From Betaproteobacteria bacterium HGW-Betaproteobacteria-7 (GTDB lineage Bacteria; Pseudomonadota; Gammaproteobacteria; Burkholderiales; Rhodocyclaceae), in NCBI GenBank assembly GCA_002840765.1, contig PHCE01000026.1, positions 1-64,000 of the forward strand: 64,000 nt of DNA. Reading direction: 5' to 3'. The notes under the pieces are model-generated. The model ran no database searches, was not told the DNA's origin, and saw nothing but the letters and a program-made list of their open reading frames with translations. Within the stretch, counting starts at the first letter, position 1; each line of letters starts with the position of its first letter. The position numbers and the translations under genes are program-made. Positions 20,556 to 30,928 of the stretch are shown one piece after another.

Positions 20556-21326
20556 ATGATCCATCCGACTGCCCTTGTCGATCCGGCTGCCCGGATCGCC
20601 GCCAACGTTGAAATCGGCGCCTATTCCATCGTCGGTCCGGATGTCGAGATCGGCGAAAACACCGTCATCGGGCCGCATGTGGTCATCAAGGGCCACACAC
20701 GCATTGGTCGCGACAACCGCATCTTCCAGTTCTGTTCGTTGGGTGAAGCGCCGCAGGACAAGAAGTACGCCGGTGAGCCGACCCGCCTGGAGATTGGCGA
20801 CCGCAACACCATCCGCGAATTCTGTACCTTCAACCTGGGCACCGTCCAGGATGCCGGCGTCACCCGCATCGGTGACGACAACTGGATCATGGCCTACGTT
20901 CATATTGCCCATGATTGCCAGGTCGGCAACAAGACGACCTTTGCCAACAATTCGCAGCTGGCCGGCCATGTCGTGGTCGAGGATTGGGCCATACTCGGCG
21001 GTTTCACCGGAGTGCATCAGTTCTGCCGCATCGGCGCCCACGTCATGACGGCGGTCAGCACGGTGATCCTGCAGGATGTGCCGCCTTACCTGATGGCGGC
21101 CGGCAACACGGCAACGCCTTATGGCATCAATGTCGAAGGGCTGAAGCGCCGCGGTTTCACCGCTGACTCCATCACGGCGCTGAAGCGCGCCTATCGCACG
21201 CTTTACAAGTCCGGCTTGCTGCTCGAGGAAGCCAAACAGAAACTGGCCGAGGAGGCCAAGACGCAGCCGGATGTCCAGCGCTTCGTCGATTTCCTCGAGG
21301 TTTCGCGGCGCGGCATCATTCGCTGA
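20556..21326 (+). CDS. lpxA: UDP-N-acetylglucosamine O-acyltransferase LpxA
   Basis: 256 residues. First step of lipid A synthesis, transferring a hydroxyacyl chain from ACP. The N-terminal two thirds is a hexapeptide-repeat beta helix ([18 protein letters not shown]). The catalytic histidine region is [13 protein letters not shown], and [10 protein letters not shown] starts the C-terminal helical domain. It starts one base after the fabZ stop. Confidence 0.98.
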   Translation: MIHPTALVDPAARIAANVEIGAYSIVGPDVEIGENTVIGPHVVIKGHTRIGRDNRIFQFCSLGEAPQDKKYAGEPTRLEIGDRNTIREFCTFNLGTVQDAGVTRIGDDNWIMAYVHIAHDCQVGNKTTFANNSQLAGHVVVEDWAILGGFTGVHQFCRIGAHVMTAVSTVILQDVPPYLMAAGNTATPYGINVEGLKRRGFTADSITALKRAYRTLYKSGLLLEEAKQKLAEEAKTQPDVQRFVDFLEVSRRGIIR

Positions 21327-21327
21327 C

Positions 21328-22473
21328 ATGGGCAAAGCGGTACGGATTGCCATGGTGGCGGGGGAAGCCTCTGGCGACCTGCTGGCCAGCCACCTGATCG
21401 CCGCCCTCAAGCAGCGGCTGCCGGATGCCGTGTTCTTCGGCATCGGCGGCCCGAAGATGCAGGCTCAAGGGTTCGATACATGGTGGCCACTGGAAAAACT
21501 GGCGGTCATGGGCTACGTCGACGCGTTGAGGAATTACCGTGAGATCGCCGGCATCCGCCGGCGCCTGAAAAAGCGCCTGCTCGATTTGCGCCCGGACATC
21601 TTCATCGGCGTCGATGCGCCCGATTTCAATCTCGGCCTGGAAACTGACCTGAAGGCCGCCGGCATCAAGACCATCCATTACGTCAGCCCGTCGATCTGGG
21701 CCTGGCGCGGCGGGCGGATCAAGAAGATTGGGCGGGCGGTGAACCGGGTACTGGCGCTGTTCCCGATGGAGCCGCCGCTGTACGAAAAGGCCGGAATTCC
21801 GGTGACCTACGTCGGCCATCCGCTGGCCGACATCATCCCGCTGGAGACCAGCAAGCCGGCTGTGCGTGAGGCCTTGTGCATCGCCAAGGAGATACCGGTC
21901 TTCGCGCTGCTGCCGGGCAGCCGTCAGGGCGAGGTGGGGATGCTGGCCGATACGTACGTGCAGACCGCCAAACTGATTCGCGAGCACTTGCCCGACGCGC
22001 TGTTCGTCGTGCCGCTGGCGACGCGCGAGACGCGTCTGCAGTTCGAATCGGCAATCTATCGCCAGCAGGCCGCCGACCTGCCGTTTCGCCTGCTCTTCGG
22101 CCACGCCCAGGATGCCCTCGGTGCCGCTGACGTATCGCTGGTCGCCAGCGGCACGGCGACACTTGAGGCGGCGCTGATCAAGCGGCCGATGGTGATTACC
22201 TACAAAATCGCCAATGCCTCGTACTGGATCATGAAGCGTATGGCCTACCAGCCCTTCGTCGGCCTGCCCAACATCCTGGCCGGGCGCGAGGTGGTTCCGG
22301 AGATCCTGCAGGACAGTGCCACGCCGGAAAACCTGGCGGAAGCCCTGATCAAGCTCTACGAGGACAAGGAGAACGCCCGCGCCGTGGCTGAAGCGTTCAC
22401 CGATATTCACTTGCAATTGCGTCAGAACACGGCGGAAAAGGCCGCCAATGCGGTCATCGCATGCCTGAACTGA
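21328..22473 (+). CDS. lpxB: Lipid A disaccharide synthase LpxB
   Basis: 381 residues from ATG 21328 ([19 protein letters not shown]); an upstream in-frame start at 21271 would lie inside lpxA. A GT19 glycosyltransferase, it joins UDP-2,3-diacylglucosamine to lipid X. Conserved: GEASGD near residue 15, [24 protein letters not shown] and [12 protein letters not shown]. It overlaps rnhB by 13 bases. Confidence 0.97.
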   Translation: MGKAVRIAMVAGEASGDLLASHLIAALKQRLPDAVFFGIGGPKMQAQGFDTWWPLEKLAVMGYVDALRNYREIAGIRRRLKKRLLDLRPDIFIGVDAPDFNLGLETDLKAAGIKTIHYVSPSIWAWRGGRIKKIGRAVNRVLALFPMEPPLYEKAGIPVTYVGHPLADIIPLETSKPAVREALCIAKEIPVFALLPGSRQGEVGMLADTYVQTAKLIREHLPDALFVVPLATRETRLQFESAIYRQQAADLPFRLLFGHAQDALGAADVSLVASGTATLEAALIKRPMVITYKIANASYWIMKRMAYQPFVGLPNILAGREVVPEILQDSATPENLAEALIKLYEDKENARAVAEAFTDIHLQLRQNTAEKAANAVIACLN

Positions 22474-23051
22474 TCATCCCGCCCGGTCTCGTCTGTGGCA
22501 TCGACGAGGCCGGGCGTGGGCCGCTGGCCGGGCCTGTGGTGGCAGCGGCGGTGATTCTCGATCCGGCGCGACCGATTCCCGGGCTCAACGACTCCAAGAA
22601 ACTCAGCGAGAAGAAACGCGACCAACTGGCCGTGCTGATCCGCGAGCGGGCCGTGGCCTGGGCGGTCGCCGAAGCCAGCGTCGAGGAAATCGACCGGCTG
22701 AACATCCTGCACGCGACGATGCTGGCCATGCAGCGGGCGGTAGCCGGTCTGGCGGTGGCCGCGGAGCGCGCCATGGTTGATGGCAACCGTTGCCCGCAAC
22801 TGCTGATTCCCGCCGAGGCCGTAGTCAAGGGCGACGGCAAGATCGCTTCGATCGCCGCCGCCTCGATCCTCGCCAAGACCGTGCGTGACGCCGGCATGCT
22901 GGCGTTGCATGGGCAATACCCGATGTATGGCTTTGACCGCCACATGGGTTACCCGACGGCGGCGCATTTCGCCGCGCTCGACGCCCATGGGGCCTCGCCG
23001 GTACACCGGCGTAGCTTCGCACCGGTGGCGCAGCAGCTGTCGCTGTTATGA
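22461..23051 (+). CDS. rnhB: Ribonuclease HII
   Basis: 196 residues. It removes ribonucleotides from DNA and RNA from hybrids. [18 protein letters not shown] near residue 14 holds the DEx catalytic pair; [18 protein letters not shown] gives a further catalytic region. Commonly found after lpxB. The next gene overlaps by 4 bases. Confidence 0.97.
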   Translation: MPELIIPPGLVCGIDEAGRGPLAGPVVAAAVILDPARPIPGLNDSKKLSEKKRDQLAVLIRERAVAWAVAEASVEEIDRLNILHATMLAMQRAVAGLAVAAERAMVDGNRCPQLLIPAEAVVKGDGKIASIAAASILAKTVRDAGMLALHGQYPMYGFDRHMGYPTAAHFAALDAHGASPVHRRSFAPVAQQLSLL

Positions 23052-23821
23052 AACTGATCCAGTCGCGCGACAACCCGTTTTTCAAGAGCCTGAAACGCCT
23101 CGCCGAATCGGGGCGGGAGCGGCGCAAGACGGGTCTGACGCTGCTCGATGGCGTGCATCTGCTCGAAGCCTACGAAGCCGTGCATGGGCCGGTCGAGACG
23201 CTGGTGGTCGCCGAGTCGGCGCAGCATGGTGGCGAGATCGCCGCGCATGTTGCCGGTCGCGACGTCGTTGTATTGGCTGATGCGCTGATGCGCGATCTGG
23301 GCCTGGTCGATACGCCGAGTGGCCTGCTCGCGGTGGCGGCAATTCCTTCCGGTCCGACCTTGGCCGATAGCGGCGTCGATGCGGTGCTGCTTGATGGTGT
23401 CCAGGATCCGGGCAACGTTGGCACGCTGCTGCGTACCGCGGCTGCGGCCGGCGTCAAACAGGTGCTGTTGTCGCCGGGCTGCGCGGCGGCCTGGTCACCC
23501 AAGGTGTTGCGCGCTGGGCAGGGTGCCCACTTTGTCCTGAGTATCCACGAGGAGGTCGATCTGGCGGCCTTCATCACCAGCTATCGCGGCGTCACCGCCG
23601 TCACCTGCCTGGAACAATCCACCTCGCTTTACGAGGCGTGTTGGGACGGACCGCTAGCCTGGGTGTTCGGTGCCGAAGGGCAGGGCGTCCGGCGCGAACT
23701 GATCGATCTGGCCGGGCTGCGCATTCGCATTCCCATGCCCGGTGCGGTTGAATCGCTCAATGTCGCCGCCGCTGCGGCGGTCTGCCTGTTCGAGGCACTG
23801 CGCCGCAAGCTGGCAAGCTAG
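23048..23821 (+). CDS. TrmH/SpoU-family RNA 2'-O-ribose methyltransferase
   Basis: 257 residues. An N-terminal substrate-binding domain precedes a trefoil-knot SPOUT domain with all three motifs: [34 protein letters not shown] and [18 protein letters not shown]. It is expected to methylate ribose 2'-O in rRNA or tRNA; the exact target is not evident. Last gene of the rpsB-to-rnhB run, it ends tail-to-tail with ppsR, overlapping by 4 bases. Confidence 0.9.
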   Translation: MKLIQSRDNPFFKSLKRLAESGRERRKTGLTLLDGVHLLEAYEAVHGPVETLVVAESAQHGGEIAAHVAGRDVVVLADALMRDLGLVDTPSGLLAVAAIPSGPTLADSGVDAVLLDGVQDPGNVGTLLRTAAAAGVKQVLLSPGCAAAWSPKVLRAGQGAHFVLSIHEEVDLAAFITSYRGVTAVTCLEQSTSLYEACWDGPLAWVFGAEGQGVRRELIDLAGLRIRIPMPGAVESLNVAAAAAVCLFEALRRKLAS

Positions 23822-24636
23822 CGCAGCTTCAGTTCCTGCAGGATGGTGGTCGAGATTTCCTCGATCGACTTGGTGGACGAATCCAGCCAGCGGATGCCTT
23901 CGCGCCGCATCATCTTCTCGGCCTCGGCAACCTCGTAGCGGCAGTTGGCCAGCGAGGCGTACTTGCTGTCGGCGCGACGTTCCTCGCGAATTTGGTGCAG
24001 GCGGTCGGGCTGGATGGTCAGACCGAACAGCTTGGAGCGGTGTTTTTCCAGCGTACCAGGCAGGCGACCGCGATCGAAGTCTTCCGGAATCAACGGAAAA
24101 TTGGCGGCTTTCAGGCCGAACTGCATGGCCAGGTACAACGAAGTCGGCGTCTTGCCGCAGCGGGATACGGCGACCAGAATCACATCTGCCTGCGCGAGGT
24201 CGCGGTCGGTGATGCCGTCGTCGTGGGCCAGCGTGTAGTTGATTGCCTCGATGCGATTCTTGTAGTCCGAGCTGTCGGCCGTCCCGTGCGAGCGGCCGAC
24301 GGTGTGGCTGGACTTGATGCCCAGCTCGGCTTCCAGCGGTGCCAGGAAGGTCTCGAAATAGGACAGACAGAAGGCATCGGCCTGATGCACGATGGCCGCC
24401 AGCGCTTGGTTGACCAGCGTGGTGAACACGATCGGCCGCATGCCGTCGGCTTCGCCCTGGGCATTGATGCGGGCCACCGCGCCCTGGGCATGCTCGACGC
24501 TGTCGAGGAAGGGAATGCGGATCTGCTTGAACTCGACATGCTCGAACTGCGTCAGCAGGCTGTGGCCGAGCGCTTCGGCGGTCAGGCCGGTGCCATCGGA
24601 GATGAAAAAGACGGTGCGCTTGAGCGGAGTCGGCAT
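23818..24636 (-). CDS. ppsR: PEP synthase regulatory kinase/pyrophosphorylase
   Basis: 272 residues, DUF299/PSRP family. It phosphorylates PEP synthase on a threonine next to the catalytic histidine using ADP and reverses this by Pi-dependent pyrophosphorolysis. Conserved: [17 protein letters not shown] at the N-terminus, [19 protein letters not shown], and the P-loop-like [14 protein letters not shown]. Its target gene ppsA is about 10.6 kb away at 35215; here ppsR instead follows ppc by 33 bases and is probably co-transcribed with it. Confidence 0.93.
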   Translation of the reverse strand: MPTPLKRTVFFISDGTGLTAEALGHSLLTQFEHVEFKQIRIPFLDSVEHAQGAVARINAQGEADGMRPIVFTTLVNQALAAIVHQADAFCLSYFETFLAPLEAELGIKSSHTVGRSHGTADSSDYKNRIEAINYTLAHDDGITDRDLAQADVILVAVSRCGKTPTSLYLAMQFGLKAANFPLIPEDFDRGRLPGTLEKHRSKLFGLTIQPDRLHQIREERRADSKYASLANCRYEVAEAEKMMRREGIRWLDSSTKSIEEISTTILQELKLR

Positions 24637-24669
24637 GATCGAGGCTGGCTGGAGAATGAGGCGCCGATT

Positions 24670-27441
24670 CTAACCGCTGTTGCGCAGGCCCGAGGCGATA
24701 CCGTTGATCGCCAGATGGATGCCGCGGGCCACGCGTTCGTCGGTTTCGCCCCCACGATAGCGCTTGAGCAATTCGACCTGCAGGTGGTTGAGCGGATCCA
24801 TGTAGGGCGAGCGCAACTGCAGCGAACGCTTGAGCATCGGGTTTTCGGCGAGGAAGTCATCCTGTTCTAGGATGCTCAGCAGGTGCCGGCGGGTCAGCTG
24901 CCATTCGCCGCGGATCTGGCTGAAGATGCGTTCGCGCAGCTCGCTGTCGCTGACCAGTTCGGCATAGCGCGAGGCGATAGCGAGATCGGATTTGGCCAGC
25001 ACCATGTCCATGTTCGACAGCAGGCTCTGGAAGAAGGGCCAGGATTTGACCATGCGGCGCAGCGTGGCGAGGCCGTCAGCGTGATTCTGCAGGTAGCCGT
25101 CGACGGCCGAACCGAAGCCGTACCAGCCGGGCAGCATCAGCCGGCATTGCGCCCAGGAGAAGACCCAGGGAATGGCGCGCAGATCCTCGATGCGCTCGGA
25201 CGGCTTGCGCGAGGCCGGGCGGCTGCCGATGTTCAGCGTCGCAATTTCGGAGACCACCGTGGACTGGCGAAAATAGGTGGTGAAGCCCGGCGTCTCATAG
25301 ACCAGGCCGCGGTAGGCGTTGAAGGCACGCGCCGACAGGTCGTCCATCACGGCGTGGAACTGCTCGGCCGGCTCGACCTTGTTCTCATGGTCGGTCAAGC
25401 TGGCTTCCAGCGTCGCCGCCAGCAGCACTTCCAGGTTGCGCCGGCCGGTGTCGGGATTGCCGTACTTGGTCGAGATCACTTCACCCTGTTCGGTCAGGCG
25501 GATCTGCCCGGAAACGGCGCCGACCGGCTGGGCCAGGATGGCGTGGTAGGACGGACCACCGCCGCGGCCAACCGAGCCGCCGCGGCCGTGGAACAGGCGC
25601 AGGCGGACGCCGTGCTCGCGGCAGACGCGGGTGAGAGCGATCTCGGCCTTGTACAGCTCCCAGCCTGAGGTCAGGAAGCCGCCGTCCTTGTTGCTGTCGG
25701 AGTAGCCGAGCATGACTTCCTGTTCGTCACGGCGGCCGGTGATCAGCTGACGGTAGGCGGGTAGCGCGAAGATGCCATCCATCGTCGCGGCACTCTTCTG
25801 CAAGTCCTCGATGGTTTCGAACAGCGGAATGATATTGACGTCGAGTTGCGGGGCAGGGCCGGGGCGCAGCAGGCCGGCTTCCTTTAGCAGCAGGGCCAGT
25901 TCGAGCAGATCGGAAACGCCGTCGGTTTTTGAGATGATGCAGTTGGGCAGAGCGGCATCGCCGTAGCGCTGGCGCAATTCGCGGGCGGCGAAGAAGATCG
26001 CCAGTTCGCCCCGGGTTTCTTCCGAATACTCGAGGTAGGGCGAATACAGCGGGCGCGGCGTGGCGATTTCGGCGACCAGCAGCTTGATCCGCTCGGCTTC
26101 GGGCAGCGCCTCGTAATCGGGGCAGCGGCCAGCGCCGGCGAGTAGTTCGGCGACGCTGCGGGCATGGACTTCCGAGTTCTGGCGCAGGTCGATTGGCGCC
26201 AGATGAAAGCCGAACACCTGCACGGCGCGCAGCAGCCGGCGCAGGCGGCCACCAGCCAGGCGGGCGCTGCCGTTGAGCTTCAGCGAATTGGCCAGCACCT
26301 TGAGCTCGGCGCGCAAGGCGTCCGGCGTCTCGTACGGGGCGGCGTGGCCGATTTCGTGGCGGACCGGCTCGAAATGATCCAGCGCCCGGGCCGTCGCCGC
26401 CAGCCGGGCATAGATGCCGGACAGTGCGCGACGATAGGGTTCATCGGCACGCTGGGGCGACTGGTCGGTCGAATGTATGGCCAGTTCGTTCAGTTCCGGC
26501 GTTGTCTTGACCAGCAGGTCGGACAGCGGTAGCTCGGCGCCCAGTTCGTGGACTTCATCGAGATAGTGGTTGAGCGCCGCGGCCGATTGCAGGCGTAGCG
26601 TCTCGCGCAGGATCTCGGCGGTGACGAAGGGGTTGCCGTCACGGTCGCCGCCGATCCAGGAGCCGACGCGGTAGAACGGCGGCAATGCCCAGAAGGTATC
26701 CGGATAGCGCTTCTGCAATTGCTGCGTGACCTGGATGTAGAGCCGCGGTAGTTCGGTGAAGAAGGTTTCCTTGAAATAGCTGATGCCGTTCTTGACCTCG
26801 TCGAGCACCTTCAGGCGCACCGGACGCAGCATGCGCGACTGCCACAGGGTGAGGATGGCGGTGGCCAGCGCGAGATCGTTCTCGGCTTCCTCGTCCGGCG
26901 TCATCTGCAGGCGCTCGCGCTGGTCAAGCAGGCGGGCAAGGTCGCGGTGATTGCGGATCAGGCTCTGGCGCTGGACTTCGGTCGGATGGGCGGTGAGTAC
27001 CGGGGCAACCAGGGCGTTAGCGAAGAAATCGGCCACGGCTTCGGGCGCCACGTCGCTGGCGGCGAGCTGGTCGAGGGCATGGATCAGGCTGCCTTCGCGC
27101 GGCGGCGAACCGACCAGGTCGTGCGCGCGGCGGCGGCGAATGTGATGCTCGTCCTCGGCGATGTTGGCCAGTTGCAGGAAGTAGCTGAAGGCGCGGACCA
27201 CGGCCTGGGTGGTGTCGCGCGGCAGCGGGTCGAGCAGGGCAGCCAGTTCGGCACGGGCGGCCGGGTCGCCGTTGCGGGCAAAGCTGACGGCAGTCTGGCG
27301 GACGCGTTCGATCAGATCAAAGACGGCTTCACCTTCCTGTTCGCGCACGGTATCGCCGAGCAGGCGGCCGAGCAGGCGGATGTCGTCGCGCAGGGGTTCG
27401 TCCTTGTTACTGTCGAGCATCGATTGGGGCATCGGAAGCAT
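24670..27441 (-). CDS. ppc: Phosphoenolpyruvate carboxylase
   Basis: About 923 residues. It makes oxaloacetate from PEP and bicarbonate, refilling the TCA cycle. Catalytic blocks: VLTAHPTEVQRQSL, GGDRDGNPFVT, the LGYSDSNKDGGFLTSGWE and FHGRGGSVGRGGGPSYHA loops, and the C-terminal NGIASGLRNSG. The frame is open to 27558, but the first 39 residues (rich in G, R, S, P) are unlike the family. ATG 27441, 27432 or 27420 are all possible starts, with no convincing ribosome-binding site for any. Downstream ppsR regulates the enzyme making its substrate. Confidence 0.95.
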   Translation of the reverse strand: MLPMPQSMLDSNKDEPLRDDIRLLGRLLGDTVREQEGEAVFDLIERVRQTAVSFARNGDPAARAELAALLDPLPRDTTQAVVRAFSYFLQLANIAEDEHHIRRRRAHDLVGSPPREGSLIHALDQLAASDVAPEAVADFFANALVAPVLTAHPTEVQRQSLIRNHRDLARLLDQRERLQMTPDEEAENDLALATAILTLWQSRMLRPVRLKVLDEVKNGISYFKETFFTELPRLYIQVTQQLQKRYPDTFWALPPFYRVGSWIGGDRDGNPFVTAEILRETLRLQSAAALNHYLDEVHELGAELPLSDLLVKTTPELNELAIHSTDQSPQRADEPYRRALSGIYARLAATARALDHFEPVRHEIGHAAPYETPDALRAELKVLANSLKLNGSARLAGGRLRRLLRAVQVFGFHLAPIDLRQNSEVHARSVAELLAGAGRCPDYEALPEAERIKLLVAEIATPRPLYSPYLEYSEETRGELAIFFAARELRQRYGDAALPNCIISKTDGVSDLLELALLLKEAGLLRPGPAPQLDVNIIPLFETIEDLQKSAATMDGIFALPAYRQLITGRRDEQEVMLGYSDSNKDGGFLTSGWELYKAEIALTRVCREHGVRLRLFHGRGGSVGRGGGPSYHAILAQPVGAVSGQIRLTEQGEVISTKYGNPDTGRRNLEVLLAATLEASLTDHENKVEPAEQFHAVMDDLSARAFNAYRGLVYETPGFTTYFRQSTVVSEIATLNIGSRPASRKPSERIEDLRAIPWVFSWAQCRLMLPGWYGFGSAVDGYLQNHADGLATLRRMVKSWPFFQSLLSNMDMVLAKSDLAIASRYAELVSDSELRERIFSQIRGEWQLTRRHLLSILEQDDFLAENPMLKRSLQLRSPYMDPLNHLQVELLKRYRGGETDERVARGIHLAINGIASGLRNSG

Positions 27442-27582
27442 TCCGGTGGGGCCGCGGCCTCCGTGCGGGAGGCTCGGACGGGATTGGTCGGGCGAGCGGG
27501 CAGCGGACCTGCCACTGCCGCCGGATTTTGCCGGATTCCCGCCGGAGCGGGAATTCAATTTTTCTTGCTGCTCGGTTCAGGC

Positions 27583-28029
27583 TTAGTGCTGGCGAACCAG
27601 CAGCACCGAGGCAGTGGCGATCTTGGCCAGTTGCTCGGCGACCGAGCCGAGGATCAGCGTGGCCAGGCCACGGCGGCCGTGGCGGCCGATGACGATCAGG
27701 TCCACGCCCAATTCGCCGGCCTTGTCGGCGATAGTTTCCGAGACACGGCGGTTGCGCGCTTCCAGCAGCACGGTCTGGGCATCGATGCCACTTGCCGATT
27801 GCATGGCTTCGTCGAGCAGCTTCTGGCCGGCATCGGCAATGGCCTTGATGGCATTGTCGATATTCAGCGAGGTCGAAAAGGTGCGGCCCTGCATGCCCAT
27901 CAGCGTCTCATCGGCGACGTGGCAGATGTACAGCCGGGCATTGCTGGTCCGGGCGATGTGCAGGGCTTCGTTGAGGGCGCAGCGCGAGGTTTCGCTGTCG
28001 TCGATGGCAACCAGGATGTTCTTGTACAT
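27583..28029 (-). CDS. Universal stress protein, UspA family
   Basis: 148 residues from ATG 28029, which has GGAGAA upstream; a longer frame to 28071 lacks support. MYKNILVAIDDSETS is the typical first strand, and IGRHGRRGLATLILGSVAEQLA is the ATP-binding G-2x-G-9x-G-S/T motif, so an ATP-binding type. A cytoplasmic stress protein whose specific role is unknown. It stands alone between ppc and the lactate dehydrogenase gene. Confidence 0.92.
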   Translation of the reverse strand: MYKNILVAIDDSETSRCALNEALHIARTSNARLYICHVADETLMGMQGRTFSTSLNIDNAIKAIADAGQKLLDEAMQSASGIDAQTVLLEARNRRVSETIADKAGELGVDLIVIGRHGRRGLATLILGSVAEQLAKIATASVLLVRQH

Positions 28030-28102
28030 GGGTGTTCTCCGAAAAATCGTCAATGGGCGGAACCTTAGCAATTCGCTCGGGTTTCGGCAGTTAGGGAAAT
28101 CC

Positions 28103-30868
28103 TCAACAGGTTTCCGGCGGGCGGCTGCATTGCTCCAGCAAATAAGCGATCGACTGGTAGTTGCGGCCGGTCTCGGCGGTCAGGCCGATCTCGCAGGTAC
28201 GGTTGGTGGATACGCCGCAGGCACAGGTCGCCGGCAGTTCGTCATGGATTTTGCGCAGGGCATGCTGGTTCAATTCCGGTACCACGAAGCCACGATCGCC
28301 GGCAAAGCCGCAGCAGGTGACACCGGCCGGTTCGACGATTTCGTCGACACAGGCGGCGAGCAACTGGCGCAGCTTGCCGTCGGAGCCGTTCTTGCGCACG
28401 CTGCAGTTGATGTGCAGCGCCACCGGGCCTGCTTGCTTGTGCAGCATCAGGCGCGGCAGCAGCGCATCGACGGCGAACTCGTGGAAGTCGTAGAGTTTCA
28501 GCCGGCCGGCCAGATGTTTCTGCATGCGGACTGAACAGGTGCTGGCATCCATGATCACCGGGTACTTGCCGTTGGCTGAAGCCTTCAGCAGGGCGGCTTC
28601 CAGCGTTCGCGACATGCCGTCGGCTTCCTCGGCCATGCCCTTGCTGGCCAGCATCTGGCCACAGCACAGCTGGTCGAAACCATCCGGGAGGATCGGGGCG
28701 TAGCCGGCGCGGATCAGCAGTTCGCTGATGACGTCGCCGAGTTGCTTTTCGCCGGCGCTGGACGGCCCGAAGATGCGACCGCCGCAAGTCGGGAAATAGA
28801 CCACCGGGTCACCCTGAACGGCCCGCGCCTGCGGGCTGCGGCCCGGTTGCGGCATGGCCTCCTTCCAGGCGCCGCCGGAGAGCTTGCCAAGCAGGTTGTC
28901 GCCAACGACGCTAGCGGCCAGGTGTCCGACCTTGAGGCCGAGACGTGAAGCGCCGGCCAGGGTGCCGAAATGCTCGCCGGTCCAGGCATTGACGGCGCGT
29001 GCCGTGCTGCCGAGGCGGCGACCGCGCAGGCGGCGGGTCAGATCGCCGGTATCGATGCCGACCGGGCAGGCGGTCGAGCACAGGCCACAGCCGGCACAGG
29101 TGTCGAGGCCCATGTAGGCGTAATCCTCGCCGAGGCGGCCGGCCGATTCACCGGCAGCGGCGCGGCGGGCCAGTTCGCGGACGCTGACGATGCGCTGGCG
29201 CGGGCTGAGCGTCAGTCGGTGCGACGGGCACAGCGGCTCGCAGAAGCCACATTCGATGCAGCGGTCGACGATGTCCTCGGCGGCCGGCATCGGCTTCAGG
29301 TTCTCGAGGTGGGCGTGCGGATTGTCGTTGAGGATGACGCCGGGGTTGAGCAGGGTGTCCGGATCGAACAGCGCCTTGATCTTGCGCATCAGATCGGCGG
29401 CTTCCTTGCCCCATTCGAGCTCGACGAAGGGCGCCATGTTGCGGCCGGTACCGTGCTCGGCCTTCAGCGAACCGTCGTACTTGTCGACCACCAGGTGGCA
29501 GACGTCATCCATGAAGCGGGCGTAGCGGTCGACTTCGGCCGGGTCGCCGAAATCCTGGGTGAACACGAAATGCAGGTTGCCTTCCAGGGCGTGGCCGAAA
29601 ATGATCGCCTCGTGGTAGCCGTGATGGCGCAGCAGGGCCTGCAGATCGAGCGTGGCGTCGGCCAGCGACGCGATCGGGAAGGCGACGTCCTCGATTAGCA
29701 CCGTGGTGCCGGTGCGGCGCATGGCACCAACCGAGGGGAAAGTGCCCTTGCGCACTTTCCAGTACATCTCGCAGGTGGCTGGGTCGGTTGAGAACTGCAT
29801 CGGCTCGACGGTGGCGACGCCATCCATCGCCGCATGCACGGCGGCGATCTTGTCGGCGATGCCGTCGGCCGTGGCGGCACGGACCTCGATCAACAGCGCC
29901 GCGGCCTCCTCACCCAGTTCACGCATGATCGCCGGCAGGCCGGGCTTGTTCTCGACCGAATGCAGGGCTGGGCGGTCGAGCAGTTCGACGGCAGAGACCG
30001 GCTGCGGCTTGAGGCGGATGACCGCCTCGCAGGCGGTGCGGATATCGGGGAAGAAAACCAGCGCACTGGCCTTGAATGGGTCTTCGACGACGGTCCGGTA
30101 GGTGATGCGCGAAATGAAGCCGAGCGTACCTTCGGAGCCGATCATCAGATGCGCCAGGATGTCGATCGGGTGTTCGTAATCGACCAGGGCGTTGAGGCTG
30201 TAGCCGGTGGTGTTCTTGATCTTGAACTTGTGGCGGATGCGCTCGGCAAGGCGGACGTTGTCGCGCGTATCGCGGCCGAGGCGCTCCAGTTCGCCGAGCA
30301 GAACGGCATGGCTCTTGGTGAAGGCATCGACGCTGAGCGGATCCTCGGTGTCGAGCACCGTGCCGTCGGCCAGCATGACGCGCAGCCCAGCCAGCGTCCG
30401 GTAGCTGTTCTGCGCCGTGCCGCAGCACATGCCGGAAGCGTTGTTGGCGGCGATGCCGCCGATCTTGCAGGCGTTGATTGACGCCGGATCGGGGCCGATT
30501 TTCTTGCCGAACGGCGCCAGCCGGCGATTGACATCGCCGCCGATCATGCCGGGGCCGACCTTGACCTTGCTGGCGTCGGCATTCAGTTCGTAGGTGGCAA
30601 AGCCTTCGCCGATCAGCGCCAGCACGCCGTCGGTGATGGCCTGGCCGGAGAGGCTGGTGCCGGCGGCGCGGAAAGTGACCGGGGTGTTGTTTCGGCGGGC
30701 GATGGCCAGCACCGTTCTGGCATCGTTCTCCGATTCGATGACGGCTATCACTTGCGGGATCAGGCGGTAAAAGCTGGCGTCGGTGCCGTAGGCGAGGCGG
30801 CGCAGGTCATCGGTAATAACTTGGTTTTCCGGCAGGTGCTGGCGGAGGTGCTGGATTAGTTCGGACAT
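28103..30868 (-). CDS. FAD/Fe-S D-lactate dehydrogenase (Dld-II/GlcD-GlcF fusion type)
   Basis: 921 residues from ATG 30868 (MSELIQHLRQHLP); the open frame to 31003 runs into the repeat element and is rejected. The N-terminal half is a PCMH-type FAD domain (RAAGTSLSGQAITDG), followed by an FAD-oxidase C domain. Then come two ferredoxin-like 4Fe-4S motifs (CIECGFCEPLCP, CAGCGLCSTACPVG) and two CCG domains (CCGQMLASKGM, CCGFAGDRGFV). Such fusions oxidise D-lactate, or glycolate or 2-hydroxyglutarate in relatives, to pyruvate and pass electrons to quinone. Neighbouring lutABC makes lactate the likely substrate; D-specificity is inferred from family and context. Confidence 0.85.
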   Translation of the reverse strand: MSELIQHLRQHLPENQVITDDLRRLAYGTDASFYRLIPQVIAVIESENDARTVLAIARRNNTPVTFRAAGTSLSGQAITDGVLALIGEGFATYELNADASKVKVGPGMIGGDVNRRLAPFGKKIGPDPASINACKIGGIAANNASGMCCGTAQNSYRTLAGLRVMLADGTVLDTEDPLSVDAFTKSHAVLLGELERLGRDTRDNVRLAERIRHKFKIKNTTGYSLNALVDYEHPIDILAHLMIGSEGTLGFISRITYRTVVEDPFKASALVFFPDIRTACEAVIRLKPQPVSAVELLDRPALHSVENKPGLPAIMRELGEEAAALLIEVRAATADGIADKIAAVHAAMDGVATVEPMQFSTDPATCEMYWKVRKGTFPSVGAMRRTGTTVLIEDVAFPIASLADATLDLQALLRHHGYHEAIIFGHALEGNLHFVFTQDFGDPAEVDRYARFMDDVCHLVVDKYDGSLKAEHGTGRNMAPFVELEWGKEAADLMRKIKALFDPDTLLNPGVILNDNPHAHLENLKPMPAAEDIVDRCIECGFCEPLCPSHRLTLSPRQRIVSVRELARRAAAGESAGRLGEDYAYMGLDTCAGCGLCSTACPVGIDTGDLTRRLRGRRLGSTARAVNAWTGEHFGTLAGASRLGLKVGHLAASVVGDNLLGKLSGGAWKEAMPQPGRSPQARAVQGDPVVYFPTCGGRIFGPSSAGEKQLGDVISELLIRAGYAPILPDGFDQLCCGQMLASKGMAEEADGMSRTLEAALLKASANGKYPVIMDASTCSVRMQKHLAGRLKLYDFHEFAVDALLPRLMLHKQAGPVALHINCSVRKNGSDGKLRQLLAACVDEIVEPAGVTCCGFAGDRGFVVPELNQHALRKIHDELPATCACGVSTNRTCEIGLTAETGRNYQSIAYLLEQCSRPPETC

Positions 30869-30928
30869 GGTTTGGTTTGTCTCGTTTTGTTTTTGGATTA
30901 ATTGCTGAGGTTGTTGGTTGATTCGAAG

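Noticed and set aside
27442-27558. 39-residue N-terminal extension of PEP carboxylase
   Set aside because: Composition (G, R, S, P) is unlike the family and no ribosome-binding site is seen at its start.
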